A stretch of DNA of 64,000 bases from Anticarsia gemmatalis (Eukaryota > Arthropoda > Insecta > Lepidoptera > Erebidae). Where the stretch lies: positions 10,806,001 through 10,870,000 of the forward strand of contig NC_134749.1 in NCBI RefSeq assembly GCF_050436995.1, read 5' to 3'. Both the position numbers and the translations under genes were made by a program. A model generated the notes under the pieces. It ran no database searches, was not told the DNA's origin, and saw nothing but the letters and a program-made list of their open reading frames with translations. Below are positions 54,001 to 64,000 of this stretch, piece after piece (the stretch's first letter is position 1; each line of letters begins with the position of its first letter).

Positions 54001-57000
54001 GGTACATGACAACTATTTGTTCTAACTGCGCCAGACAAATGTAATGTAATGAACATCGTGACTTACATATCTGTATATATTTAACTGTCTATATAAGAAA
54101 TTGCAGTGGTTTTGTTGCTTTTCTCTTTGTAGAATAAAACGTAGTATTATGAATGGTAATATGTTTTCTGATGTACATAGTTCTTGTTTTATCGTTTGAA
54201 GTAATATCTCGGAAGCTATGAAACCGTATCCAAGACTGTAATATATTATCCCAAATTGGTTGAGTATGTGTTTTAAAGATTTTTTTTAGGAAAGAATAGT
54301 ATATTTTAATTTATCCAACTGAACTGTTTCATTTTACATAATGCGTATATATTATAAAACAACACACTAATAACACGGTTATATTTACAATACTTATTCA
54401 CAAACAAAACCTAGAAAACGCAATATTTATACAAATTGTTAGCTTTTATTAAATTCTAAAAAGTAAATGTTTTCCTGATCAGTGTCTCTTGTTTATTTAT
54501 TTTTAATCGGACTGTTTTCTGTTATATTATTCATTTATGTTACGACAGTAAAGGTATGTATTGAATAATCGATAATGAATAAATAATTAAGTTGCTGCCA
54601 AGAATTGCCACGTGTAAAGAAGTTACTTAAAGGCCAATTGTCGTAATTAATTGTCAATAAAATATACAGGTAACAAAAATGAGATTGATGTGCGAGTCTT
54701 AGATAATAACCTAGTAACGTGGGTTTTTGCTATTTAAGGAGATTAGAATAAAAACGACGCGAGTAGCTCGTGGCTTAGTTAACAACAGCCTCGCGGATCG
54801 ATCTCTGAGGTTAAGCTACGCATGCCTAGGTTGATCTGTGGATGGGTGATCATCTTATACATATCGAGTTCCTCCGTGTTTCGGAAGGCACGTTAATTTG
54901 TGGGTCCTGACTGTCATTTTTAAAGTTCTTTGACAGTCGATAACAGTAGTCAGAAGCTTGAAAGTCTGACAACCAGTCATACCGAAGGGTATCGTGTTAT
55001 AACCCAAGTAACTAAGTTGTGGAGGTCCAATAGACAGTCGCTCCATGTAAATTACTTGTATCTAGCTTCATCCGGTGAGACTGAAAGCCGACTCCAACAT
55101 AGTTGGAAGAAAGGCTAAGATTGTAGAATATGAGCGACGCTTAATCGGAATGATCTTTTTAAAAGTTTTTAATAAGAGAATTAGAACCGGCTTCGCAGTA
55201 CGCATATTCTTACTACTACTACTACTAAACTATCAATCTAATATATAAAATTCTCGCGTCACAGTTTTCGTAACCATACTCCTCCGAAACAGCTTGACCG
55301 ATCTCATGAAATTTTGTGAGCATATTGACTAGGTCTGAGAATCGGCCAACACCTATTTTTCATACGCCTAAGTGACACATTTTTTTTTTTATATGGCAAA
55401 GCAACGTTTTCGGGTCCGCTATATAAGTTACACCCATTAAACAAAAATACGTAAAAATTACATTTTAACTGCAAATAAAGTTAAAATGTAACTGTCACGG
55501 CTTTCACGGTAAGATTTTACGTCGTCATGTGATATTTTATGTTGCTTTTTTAGCATGTGATACATTTCATGCATTTTACATGGTCAATGCTCATATAAAG
55601 ATCTCGTGACTGAGCAATGACTTACTATGTCATAGTTTTCTTACTATGCTACTGATTAAGTAAACCTTTATGAGTTTATAACTTCACGACTGGTTCAAAC
55701 GATGGTGTAGCAGAGGTTATGCAACAACTATATTTTGCCAATAACCATATTAGCCATGTGAAAGGGCTGAACCAGTTGTCTTCTATTATTAAGACTACAC
55801 ATAAAGAAACCCAAAAACTAGTAGGTATATGCCTGGCCCAGAAATCGAACCCAAGACCATCAGCAGTCGTTCAGATCAAAGAAGTAATCAATTGATTGAC
55901 TAATTATCTATCATCCATACTAAAAATTAGTACCTAATCAAATAAAAATATGTCATACTAATAAGATACACTTACGGTTCAACATGATTCTTCTCTTTAA
56001 AAGCAATCATCTTCTGTATCTCATCTTCTAGATTGCAAGTGGACCCTCTGAGCTTGGCCAGCGAACTCTCAGCCCTCTCCCTCCCGACTTGTGTGAGGAG
56101 GTAGTTGGGAGACTCCGGGAGGATCAGCATGCCGAGGAACGATATCATAGGAACTACTGCACTCACGCCTGCTAGAATATTCCATGATGTTGCACTGCCT
56201 ATAACATACTGAAAGAAAGAAAAATATACTTTAAAAAAAGAGTAACAGATGATAAAAACCTCCCTTAACTAACATTTTTTTCTTTAGTAAAGACTACTTT
56301 TGCACTAAGAATTGCCGTCGAGGGAACTTTTACAACTATTCAGATAACTTTCGCAGATGGCAATCAAACCCAAAACAACGATTTGTGCACTTTTGAAGCT
56401 ATTACACTGGTTGAGGACCATCACATCACATCATAGCCTGAAATACCTATTTTCAGAAAATTACAGCATAAACAGTCATATTAGCGCAGTTATATCTGCT
56501 GCGGTCGAGGAATCATTAAGGAACATATTTTAAATATCAAGATATCTAAGATTTTGAAAAAAGTAACTGTGTCTGTCTGTCTGTGTCTCAACATTTAACC
56601 TAAGCCCGGTCATTGACCCTTCAACAAGACCCTTACAAAAAGACGTCACTTACATAATAAAATAAATCATAATCAATCAAAATGCTGTATTATCCTTACA
56701 CATTTTGTAATCCTTATCATAATTAGTTATAATCTATAATTAAGTTCCTTCTCGTCAATCACGTGTCGTCTGGTGTCAACTAGTCTATGTATTGTGTGTA
56801 CAAGCGATAGATCTAATTTTACTTGACGATAATTATTCTGTAGACAGGTCGCGTGACTGCATTGTGTCAATGTATTTAAGATAATCGTCGCAGAAGATGT
56901 TTTCTCTTTAGCTTGTTCGTTTAAAAGGATTTCCTGTTTTCAGGATAATCCTTTTTTTTTTCATCTCCCGTACTAAGAGTTGCTCTTGTGTCGCGGGTAC

Positions 57001-60000
57001 TTTTACTAACATACAAACAACGGGCATAAAGATCAACTAGACCCGAAACAATTATTTGTGGATCACACAAATAATTGTTTCGTGCGGGAATCGAACCCAC
57101 GACCTCCCGACGCAGTGTTAGGGGCGTGGCGACCTAAACCACTGCACCAAGGAGGTAGTCAAAAGACTCGTAGGTTAAAAAAAAACACCCGATCTAATAA
57201 GTTTCGGTCCCATCCGAACTTAATATACGACATTATTCAAACACTAATATAACACGATATGCATAAAATCTACGAATAGTTTCAGAAGTATAGTTTAGTT
57301 TATAAAGTACAAAAATCCATAGTTGCAGTATAGTTCCCATAAAAGGAATCGGCCAGTCATGGATTCAATTTTCCCGCGAAAAGAGTAAAAATTACTTCAG
57401 AATGTGAAATAGAAAAAGTCAAATTGGACCGTGACAAAAGTTCACCCATTTTTTATTTTACGACGTCTGCCTATTTTTACTTCTTTTAAAATGCAAATGC
57501 GTTATTTTTAGATAATAAGTACTTTCAAAAAGAAACACAAAGTTATATCTATTTTCATCACCAAGAACTACTGATTCATAAATGAGTAACACAATTGATA
57601 AACGGGTGCGTATTGTGCGTAATGAAAAGACGTAGATTTCTTTCTAGAAAGGTACCAACATGTCCTTTGTTTTAGTACATTCACACTTTAAGGTTATCGA
57701 CCTTAGTCTTTTAAAAGTATAGTTTGTAATAACTCATACTTTTGCAGAGAAACAAAGTAAGTATATACAATACACATCATACATAATACATTAAGTATAC
57801 AACGCACTCCCGGTGCAACACTGTCACTTGTAAAAAAAAAACAAATCTATAGATATGTTATAAAGTCATTGTTGTGTGAAGTGTCAACGTTTTAAATGCT
57901 TCTCCTGAAAAACTACATTTTTGCATAAGTGACAGTATTGCACCGGGATGCGACAATTTTCGAGAATATAATTCCATTAGAATTTTTCGAGAAATTCTTA
58001 ATAATTCAAAACTTTTTGACAGATATATACATTTTGTGTCATAAATGTCATCTCTCAACGTGAATTAGACTATTCAACAAAAATCTGAATTTTATTAAAC
58101 AGACTACTACTAAAATCGGCTGTAAGTAAAATTAAGTAGGTATTTATTTAGGGACACCAAACACGTGTTTAAACTCTATTCAATGAACAAAAAGCATTTT
58201 CAAACCAATAATACAAAAATAGACATTTAATTATTCAAATTCTAAAAATAATTTGCGTAATAATGATAATTTTCCGCAGTTCAGTTCCACTTGAACTCGC
58301 GTCTGAAGTCACATGATCTTCCATTGTAACCAGATAACCGATTTTATGCCTCCTTCATGTAATAAAACCATATGTTAGCAAACAAAAACTACTGATATCG
58401 AATTCACCATGATTTTACAGTATTTATTGTAAGATTTAATGTTTTATAATTTACAGGAATAGTCATTCATGAAAAAGTAAAGTGAACGATCTTTTACCTA
58501 TTCGAATATTGAGTTATTATAGACCTAGTTAGTACGCGCATATCAAAAAAATCATAATTGTATAATCCTTTTTAATTTTGTAAAAAAATTGTATGGGATC
58601 GATGGAATCACAAATAAATACTTATATAGATAAAAGTAATGTAATGTGTAGTAATGAATATACAGTATTAGTACCTGATTTGAAATGTCAAACAACCGAT
58701 TAAATAGGATATAATCGAAAACTCGTAGAGCATATAAAACTTTTCGATAGTTCCGATATTTCCCTAGCCCTGTTTTCTTTTTAAAAGCCGTTTAAACATA
58801 ATAGTCATGACTCATAAAAAGGTCATACACCTCATTTAGACCCCATTAACTTTCATACACATTAACACTTTAACCAATGATAAATATCTACAAACTTACA
58901 ATTTTCCTTATAACGAGTTTTCACAAATTCGCAATCGATGTTTAGTTACTTTTTGCCAAAAATTGAGCACGATTTTCGCAAGACACGAACTATTGATTTT
59001 TAGCATCTCGTTATATAACATTGTAGCTAATTTTGCTAATAAATCTTGTAATTGAGGATGTTATATTAAATTACGTCACACTTGTATATTAGCATGTCAT
59101 TTGTACTGGAGAGCTAATATTTATGCGTGTTTGATAGCAAGGAATCCGGTATGATTTGCTCCCGGACCTATTTATTTATAGTGGAATGAAAAAACTGTGT
59201 TTAATATCAAGGAAAACGAAAAAAAATATGTATACAGTCGTCGTAATAACATGCTTTTCTTTTTCATTAAAATCTAAAAAATACGCTAGACGCTACATAC
59301 TTATCTCGCTTTACGTAGATTGCATATACTGAAAAAGTAAAACGCAGCAAAAATTTAAAAAGAATGTCACCTTTTTATATCAAAATCAAATCATTTATTC
59401 ATTTAGGTCGAATATTGACACTTACGATAGTTGCTACAATTACTGAATCTACCACTTGCTCGAAAATGGGAAAGGGACTTATGAGAAGAGCAAGCAAGAA
59501 ACTCACGGGCACTCTTTTCAATATCACGTGACTTATACTCAAAATTATCATTTTTTAATTGAAATGCTGTGCACAAACAATTAATAACATATTGTATGCA
59601 CTTGTCCCAAATTAGTGGCTCTCTAGAGCGCGTGACTCTAACTACCTATGGAGTAGTTAATAGGTTATTGTTTGCGAAATTGCAAGCGATTCGTTATACG
59701 TTACTATCGACTTAGCACCTGCATTCCCAATTTAAAGACTTCAGGGTTGATGGTTTGTGCGATCCACAAATAAATTGTTTCGGGTCTGGTTGTGCTTTGT
59801 GTCCGTTGTTTGTATGTTTGTAAAAGTCCCCGCGAAACAAGAGCAATTCTAAGTGCGGAAGTTGTCTTCAAAAAAAATGAAAAATGAAATGGAAATCTCT
59901 CTCTGTCTATCATTATCATAATAGTTTAACTGCCTTTTAAGCTTGTGTCATTTAACTGCTCAGTAAAGGCCTTCCCATTAGCTGTCAAACATGACTTTTA

Positions 60001-63000
60001 TAATTAACCAATATTAAAAAAAACAGCTTCTTATATTTAGTCTGCAATTTTAAACTTTAGGAACAATAATGATGGATTTCTTCACTTTTCCTAAACCTAA
60101 TAGTTGAAGCTTTACATCAAATACAAAATTAGTAGTGTTAACCCTGTATTCATAGGTATCTATACTATATCTATACTAATATTATAAAGCTGAAGAGTTT
60201 GTTTGTTTGTTTGTTTGTTTGTTTGTTTGTTTGTTTGTTTGAACGCGCTAATCTCAGGAACTACTGGTCCGATTTGAAAAATTCTTTCAGTGTTAGATAG
60301 TCCATTTATTGAGGAAGGCTATAGGCTATATTTCATCACGCTACGACCAATAGAAGCGGAGTAGCAACGAAAAATGTTACAAAAACGGGGAAAATTTTGA
60401 CCCATTCTCTCTTATGTGACGCAAGCGAAGTTGCGCGGGTCAGCTAGTAATATTATAAAGCTGAAGAGTTTGTTTGATTGTTTGTTTGTTTGTTTGTTTG
60501 AACGCGCTAATCTCAGGAACTACTGGTCCGATTTGAAAAATTCTTTCAGTGTTAGATAGTCCATTTATCGAGGAAGGTTATAGGCTATATATCATCACGC
60601 TACTACCAATAGGAACAGAGTACCAGTTAAAAATGTTACAAAAACGGGGAAAATTTTGACCCATTCTCTCTTATGTGACGCAAGCGAAGTTGCGCGGGTC
60701 AGCTAGTATTTTATATGTGGTGATTGTAAGTCATGTGATTGGATTATCGTTGTTTGTGTCGCTAATATGCATATATCGTACGGTCGTGTGACTCTGATTA
60801 TGACTAGTTATAAATAAACCATTCTGTAATTGTAGTAAACAACTTTATTATGGAGAGGTGTGGCTCTATTGAAGTGCCGACATGACAAATTATGGACTTT
60901 TGCACAAGTAAAGAAAAGCCTTCACAAACTACCATTTTTCGTCGTGGTAAAAAACAGTTTGAGGTGCAAACCACCATTAAACAATAGAAAAATTCATTGA
61001 CAAAATTCTGTTTGCTACGCATTTACGGTTAAACTGCTAAACCAGATCAAAATCATGAAGATAGTTGAAGACTTGGAACGAAGACTTATGTTTAAAGGGT
61101 TACGTTTTAAAAAAAATTGCTCTTAACTCATATAATTTACTAAGTTGCTTTTCATACGGTTTAAAAAAAGCAGTAGTACGCGAGTGAAGTCGCGTGGATC
61201 ATCTAGCTTCCTATAAATGGGTGAATATACTGACGCAACAAGAGTATGTGGGTTGTTAATATAAAATCCATGTGTAACCTATTAGAGTTCGTCACATTTC
61301 GTGGAATTCCAGTCGATTACTCAGAAAGGGCGGAAACCGTCCTAATTATAGTTATTTGTACAGAACTACTGTTTTGTGTCAAATTATAGTCACACGACTT
61401 TACACGTCACTAAAACAAATGTAATTTGCTGTTGAGACAATACATTATCATGCTGTTCGATCGTCAATCAAAGATATAATGACCCTTATTAACTAGGGTC
61501 GTTACTTTTGAGGTGTTTGACTTAGCCTTGATTGTAATGATTGTGTGTAACTGTGTAAGGTTAATATATATGTATATCACTGTTATAGGAATAACACGCT
61601 TATTTAAAACTGTTTAGAATATTTTCATGTTATTTTCCATAAATACAATGTATGTTCATATATAATATAATTATTTCCACGAGTATATCTATCTTACTCT
61701 GACTTTTCACAAATTACGAACACAGTTTTTTTTACTTGAAGTGTAATTTCCCATTTTTTTAGCCGTTTAGCATGTCTCGCTGCTGGGCAAAGGCCTCCCG
61801 TTTTTCCTACCAAACCTGTCTGTCGTGTGCCATACTCCGCTACGATGGACTCCCAAATGCCGTTAAATCATAGGCTAATCATACCAACGTTGTGCCATAG
61901 GCTTTTTTTTAATTCATCGAATTTTAGTGCTTTGTATACAGACTAAATAGTACTCCAAAAATTAATTGTAGTAGTAATAGTAGTAAAACTATTTCTGAAT
62001 AAGGTAGAATTTTACCTGTTGCTTTCACACTTAATGTTTCAGCTGGTTATCCAATACGCCGGATAACCTAACTGACACATTAATCCGTGAAACTGGCCCT
62101 TAGCGTTGTTTGATAACATAAGTTGTCAAATAGTTTTAAAAATAACTGCATACACTTTGTTATGCTCCAATTCAGTAAATGATATTTCATTGTCGCATTA
62201 AACGAACATTGTTTAAAACAGTCTTCAGTGTATTGTCAGCCGTTTTGCGTCATATTTATGTAATCTTTACATTATTCATAGTCTTTACAAATTAACGGAA
62301 GCTATGTGTTGTTGCTTCGGCTGAATGTTTTTGAATAATTTATTTTTATAACACAAGGTAAGAACTCTCACAAAACAGAGCAACATTTACTCTTTAGTAG
62401 TCATTTTCTATTATAATTAATCTATTTGTCTAATAATTATCAGCAAATAAGTGTATGCGTTCAGTGAATCTTCATTCATTAAAATATTAACGGCCAGTTT
62501 CACAGTTTAGATATAAGTGTCAAATTACCTTTTTCCCATATAAAGTTTAAGAAAAAATTTCATCTAAAAAGCTATCTAACGGTTATACAGAAGTAGTGAT
62601 ACTGGGCCCTTTGTGTCCCACCGTGATACTATATGGTTAAGTATCTTTCTCGTAGACAATTATTCTGAATCGATGTATTCCATCATGTTAATTGGTTGAC
62701 ATCTGACATGTAAGGCTTCTTTCTTCATCAATTAGTTGATGAATAAGATGTATATCGTATGATTCTACCATGATTTAATCATAGATATAAGTTCATTATT
62801 TATACAATATAACACCGCGTTAGCAAAAAAACGACTTCAATATTCTCAATCTATACATCTAATATATAAAATTCTCGCGTCACAGTTTTCATTGCCATAC
62901 TTCTCCGAAACGGCTTGACTGATTCTCATGAAATTTTGTGAGCATATTTAGTAGGTCTGAGAATCGGCATCGGCACATCTATTTTTCATTGTCAATTTTT

Positions 63001-63910
63001 TATTTATATGGCAAAACAACGTTTGCCGGGTCAGCAAGTTATGATAAGTACTAAACTGTTAAATCTGATCATGGATTTTGCGGTTGCCAAGGCAACCAGT
63101 CTATGCTCACAATAAGGAAACAGATTGCCATACCTTCAAAGCACCTACTATAACTATAGGAAAGTACTTACTTGTATCAAAACACCAGTGGACACGCCGA
63201 CCGAAGCCAAAGCGCCGAGCATTCCTCTGAGATGAGGCTGCGACACTTCGCAAGTATACACCCTGGCCGGAGCTCCCACCATGCCGGAACCGAAGCCGAT
63301 TAGCAACCTGCCTGTAGAAAAGAGGCATTTTGTTTAATACAGTCATGAAAGAATAAAAGCTGAAGACTTAAACATAAATCAATGTTCATCGCAGTTGTAT
63401 ATATCTTAAGTGTCACTTTTTGATTGCTATTTCAGTCCTCTAGTATAGCAAGTCAGCAAGCCGATTCGATTGGACGTTGTATTTACCAGAGATGGAGAGT
63501 ATTGCGTAGTTGAAAACTTCCATCAATTAGGAACCCTATTATTTCATTTATTGACCCAAATTCAAACCTAAGTCTAGGTTACTAGCTTATAAAATAGATT
63601 AATTTATCCCATTACTTCTCTTTTATCCCCTTCTACTTCTAACCCACTCTAATTTCTCCCTGAGTCTCCTCCCTGAATGGAGAATGGATTAGGCCTCGAG
63701 TCTACTACCATAAACATGACTGTCTCATATTTACTCAGTGACTTGTCTTACCAATATAAATCATAGGTATGTTCTGTGCGAAGGCGATGAGGAGCCAGCC
63801 CAGCATGAGCGGTATCTCCGTGATGATGAGCGTCCTCCGACGACCGATGTTGTCCATCAGCCAGCCGCTGAGGATGCATCCTATTGGCGTGCCGGCTGCA
63901 CTGAGACTCG
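51070..63910 (-). CDS. Tret1: Facilitated trehalose/sugar transporter Tret1-like (5' end outside window; 8 exons seen)
   Basis: Exons in order: 63910-63752, 63311-63172, 56208-55976, 53411-53270, 52860-52734, 52322-52132, 51745-51607, 51194-51070; 417 complete codons plus a partial first one. It is a proton-independent sugar facilitator of the MFS sugar-porter family at the plasma membrane, probably moving trehalose or glucose between fat body, haemolymph and tissues. Marks are all conventional: LMDNIGRRRTL, GRLLIGFGSGM, PHLRGMLG, LPESPNYLL, QWCGVNTITFYA, CGRRIMTF, IGEVYPTQVRG and LPETKGKTLQEIEDYF. The C-terminus is short (SGRTKSLTRRNTQCEGA). The first acceptor (TTATCCACAG) cuts in phase 2 just before helix 2, so one or more N-terminal exons lie right of 64000. 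Intron 2 is 7.0 kb and full of repeats. Exon layout matches transporter C apart from the first intron. Confidence 0.92.
54750..55118 (+). repeat. 5S-rRNA-headed SINE (SINE3-like)
   Basis: At 54797-54850 the text GGATCGATCTCTGAGGTTAA, GCTACGCATGCC and GGTTGATCTGTGGATGGGTG follows the layout of the 5S rRNA internal promoter (box A AGCAGCGTCGGGC-like, box C GGTTAGTACTTGGATGGG-like). The body continues to GAAAGCCGACTCCAACATAG and TTGGAAGAAAGGCTAAG. A headless copy lies at 32570-32765. It lies in the intron between transporter D exons 3 and 4 as listed. Confidence 0.6.
55237..55425 (+). mobile_element. Non-autonomous Helitron, family 2, copy 1
   Basis: It starts TCTAATATATAAAATTCTCG and continues CGTCACAGTTTTC, ATGAAATTTTGTGAGCATAT and GGTCTGAGAATCGGC. 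The 3' end GCAACGTTTTCGGGTCCGCT is worn. It matches 62858-63040. Confidence 0.75.
56330..56420 (-). repeat. SINE family A fragment
   Basis: The plus strand has AAGAATTGCCGTCGAGGGAA, CTTTTACAACTATTCAG and CAAACCCAAAACAACGATTT, a worn version of the family A body. Confidence 0.4.
56951..57160 (-). repeat. tRNA-headed SINE, family A, best copy
   Basis: On minus it starts GACTACCTCCTTGGTGCAGT, with an A box in TGGTGCAGTGGTTTAGG and a B box GGTTCGATTCCC. The body has GTTTCGGGTCTAGTTGATC, GCCCGTTGTTTGTATGTTAG and ends in a run of A. The tRNA-like head does not fold into a complete tRNA and joins a non-tRNA body, so it is a SINE. It is in intron 2 of transporter D. Confidence 0.85.
57161..60169. 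other. Part of the 7-kb intron 2 of transporter D
   Basis: AT-rich; no exon on either strand is supported. It holds a SINE A fragment at 59745-59870. The open frames of 62-71 codons here look random or repeat-derived. Confidence 0.55.
59745..59870 (+). repeat. SINE family A, headless fragment
   Basis: It has GCGATCCACAAATAAATTGT, TTCGGGTCTGGTTGTGCTTT, GTGTCCGTTGTTTGTATGTT and CCCCGCGAAACAAGAGCAAT in family A order. The tRNA-like head is missing. Confidence 0.75.
60170..60448 (+). mobile_element. Non-autonomous Helitron, tandem copy 1
   Basis: It starts TCTATACTAATATTATAAAG, has about ten GTTT units, then GAACGCGCTAATCTCAGGAA, and ends GCAAGCGAAGTTGCGCGGGT followed by CAGCTAGT. The same family as 48953-49203. 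Confidence 0.9.
60449..60707 (+). mobile_element. Non-autonomous Helitron, tandem copy 2
   Basis: It begins AATATTATAAAGCTGAAGAG directly after the CTAGT of copy 1, lacking only the first eight bases, and ends in the same stem and CTAGT. The head-to-tail arrangement is typical of Helitron end-joining. Confidence 0.88.
61775..61890 (-). repeat. 3'-end fragment of the 'ctgctgggcaaaggc' LINE/SINE family
   Basis: The plus strand has CTCGCTGCTGGGCAAAGGCC, TCCCGTTTTTCCTACC and GTCTGTCGTGTGCCATACTC, a word set known from many lepidopteran repeats. Orientation is inferred. Confidence 0.5.
62858..63040 (+). mobile_element. Non-autonomous Helitron, family 2, copy 2
   Basis: It starts TCTAATATATAAAATTCTCG, has CTTCTCCGAAACGGCTTGAC and CATGAAATTTTGTGAGCATA, and ends GGCAAAACAACGTTTGCCGG followed by GTCAGCAAGT, a near-perfect terminal stem (GGCAAA...TTTGCC) and a CTAGT-like end. 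Confidence 0.85.
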
Positions 63911-63941
63911 CTGTGGATAACAAAACAATACTTCATTTATA

Positions 63942-64000
63942 ATGTATAATAGAATACGGGAATTAACGCGAACACGCATTTTTCCCTTAATTTATATATT
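63942..64000. mobile_element. Tc1/mariner-type MITE, copy 2, cut by window edge
   Basis: After a TA at 63940-63941 it reads ATGTATAATAGAATACGGGA and then ATTAACGCGAACACGCATTT, identical to the first 37 bases or so of the element at 23731 before diverging. It lies 32 bases beyond the acceptor of the first visible exon of transporter D. Confidence 0.85.

Larger units (their letters stand above)
60708..63171. other. Right part of intron 2 of transporter D
   Basis: It contains a Helitron tail (61170-61205: ACGCGAGTGAAGTCGCGT then ATCTAG), a LINE/SINE tail fragment (61775-61890) and a Helitron family 2 copy (62858-63040). No exon was supported. Confidence 0.55.

Noticed and set aside
57060..57160. 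tRNA gene on minus with perfect B box
   Set aside because: It has no complete cloverleaf, runs into a long non-tRNA body ending in A, and has relatives at 33932 and 59745; it is a SINE.
1..64000. CRISPR array, bacterial operon or viral gene cluster
   Set aside because: All genes have spliceosomal introns and insect families; no direct-repeat/spacer pattern was seen.

Overview
This window looks like a piece of a moth or butterfly nuclear genome, probably a noctuoid-type lepidopteran. It is AT-rich, its genes are split into short exons with GT-AG introns, and it is dense in repeat types familiar from Lepidoptera: short non-autonomous Helitrons ending in CTAGT, tRNA-headed SINEs, foldback MITEs and a LINE whose ORF1 carries a PHD-like finger. 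No rRNA, true tRNA gene or CRISPR array was seen. Gene models below were assembled by hand from splice signals and reading-frame continuity.

Layout. (1) 1-19766, minus strand: two candidate exons (19766-19683 and 4338-4245) of a small secreted, cysteine-containing protein, possibly an odorant-binding protein, separated by a 15.3 kb intron; the rest of that gene would lie left of the window. (2) 19767-23160: gene-free, with a GC-rich 5' flank and an unexplained GC-rich island near 22.1 kb. (3) 23161-32016 and 33796-43299, plus strand: two complete nine-exon aminoacylase-1 (M20 metallopeptidase family) paralogues in tandem, of 403 and 401 residues, with identical intron positions and phases. 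Intron 2 of the second copy holds a nearly full-length antisense LINE of about 5 kb (about 34.94-39.89 kb). (4) 43973-48342, minus: a complete eight-exon sugar-transporter-family gene (607 aa) with an unusual hydrophilic C-terminal tail of about 150 residues, tail-to-tail with the second aminoacylase. (5) 48681-49298, minus: a two-exon gene for an 84-residue secreted basic peptide that I do not recognise; most of its intron is one Helitron. (6) 51070-63910, minus: the last eight exons of a conventional trehalose/sugar transporter (Tret1-like), whose first exon(s) lie right of the window.

How the genes fit together. The aminoacylases should act in the cytosol on N-acyl amino acids. The two transporters are plasma-membrane 12-helix facilitators of the same family and share nearly all intron positions, so they probably arose by tandem duplication; the left copy has lost several substrate-pathway motifs. 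No common pathway linking the aminoacylases to the transporters is evident. The clustering reflects two local duplications side by side.

Most of the remaining sequence is intron or intergenic DNA filled with small repeats, and these are listed individually where I could delimit them.
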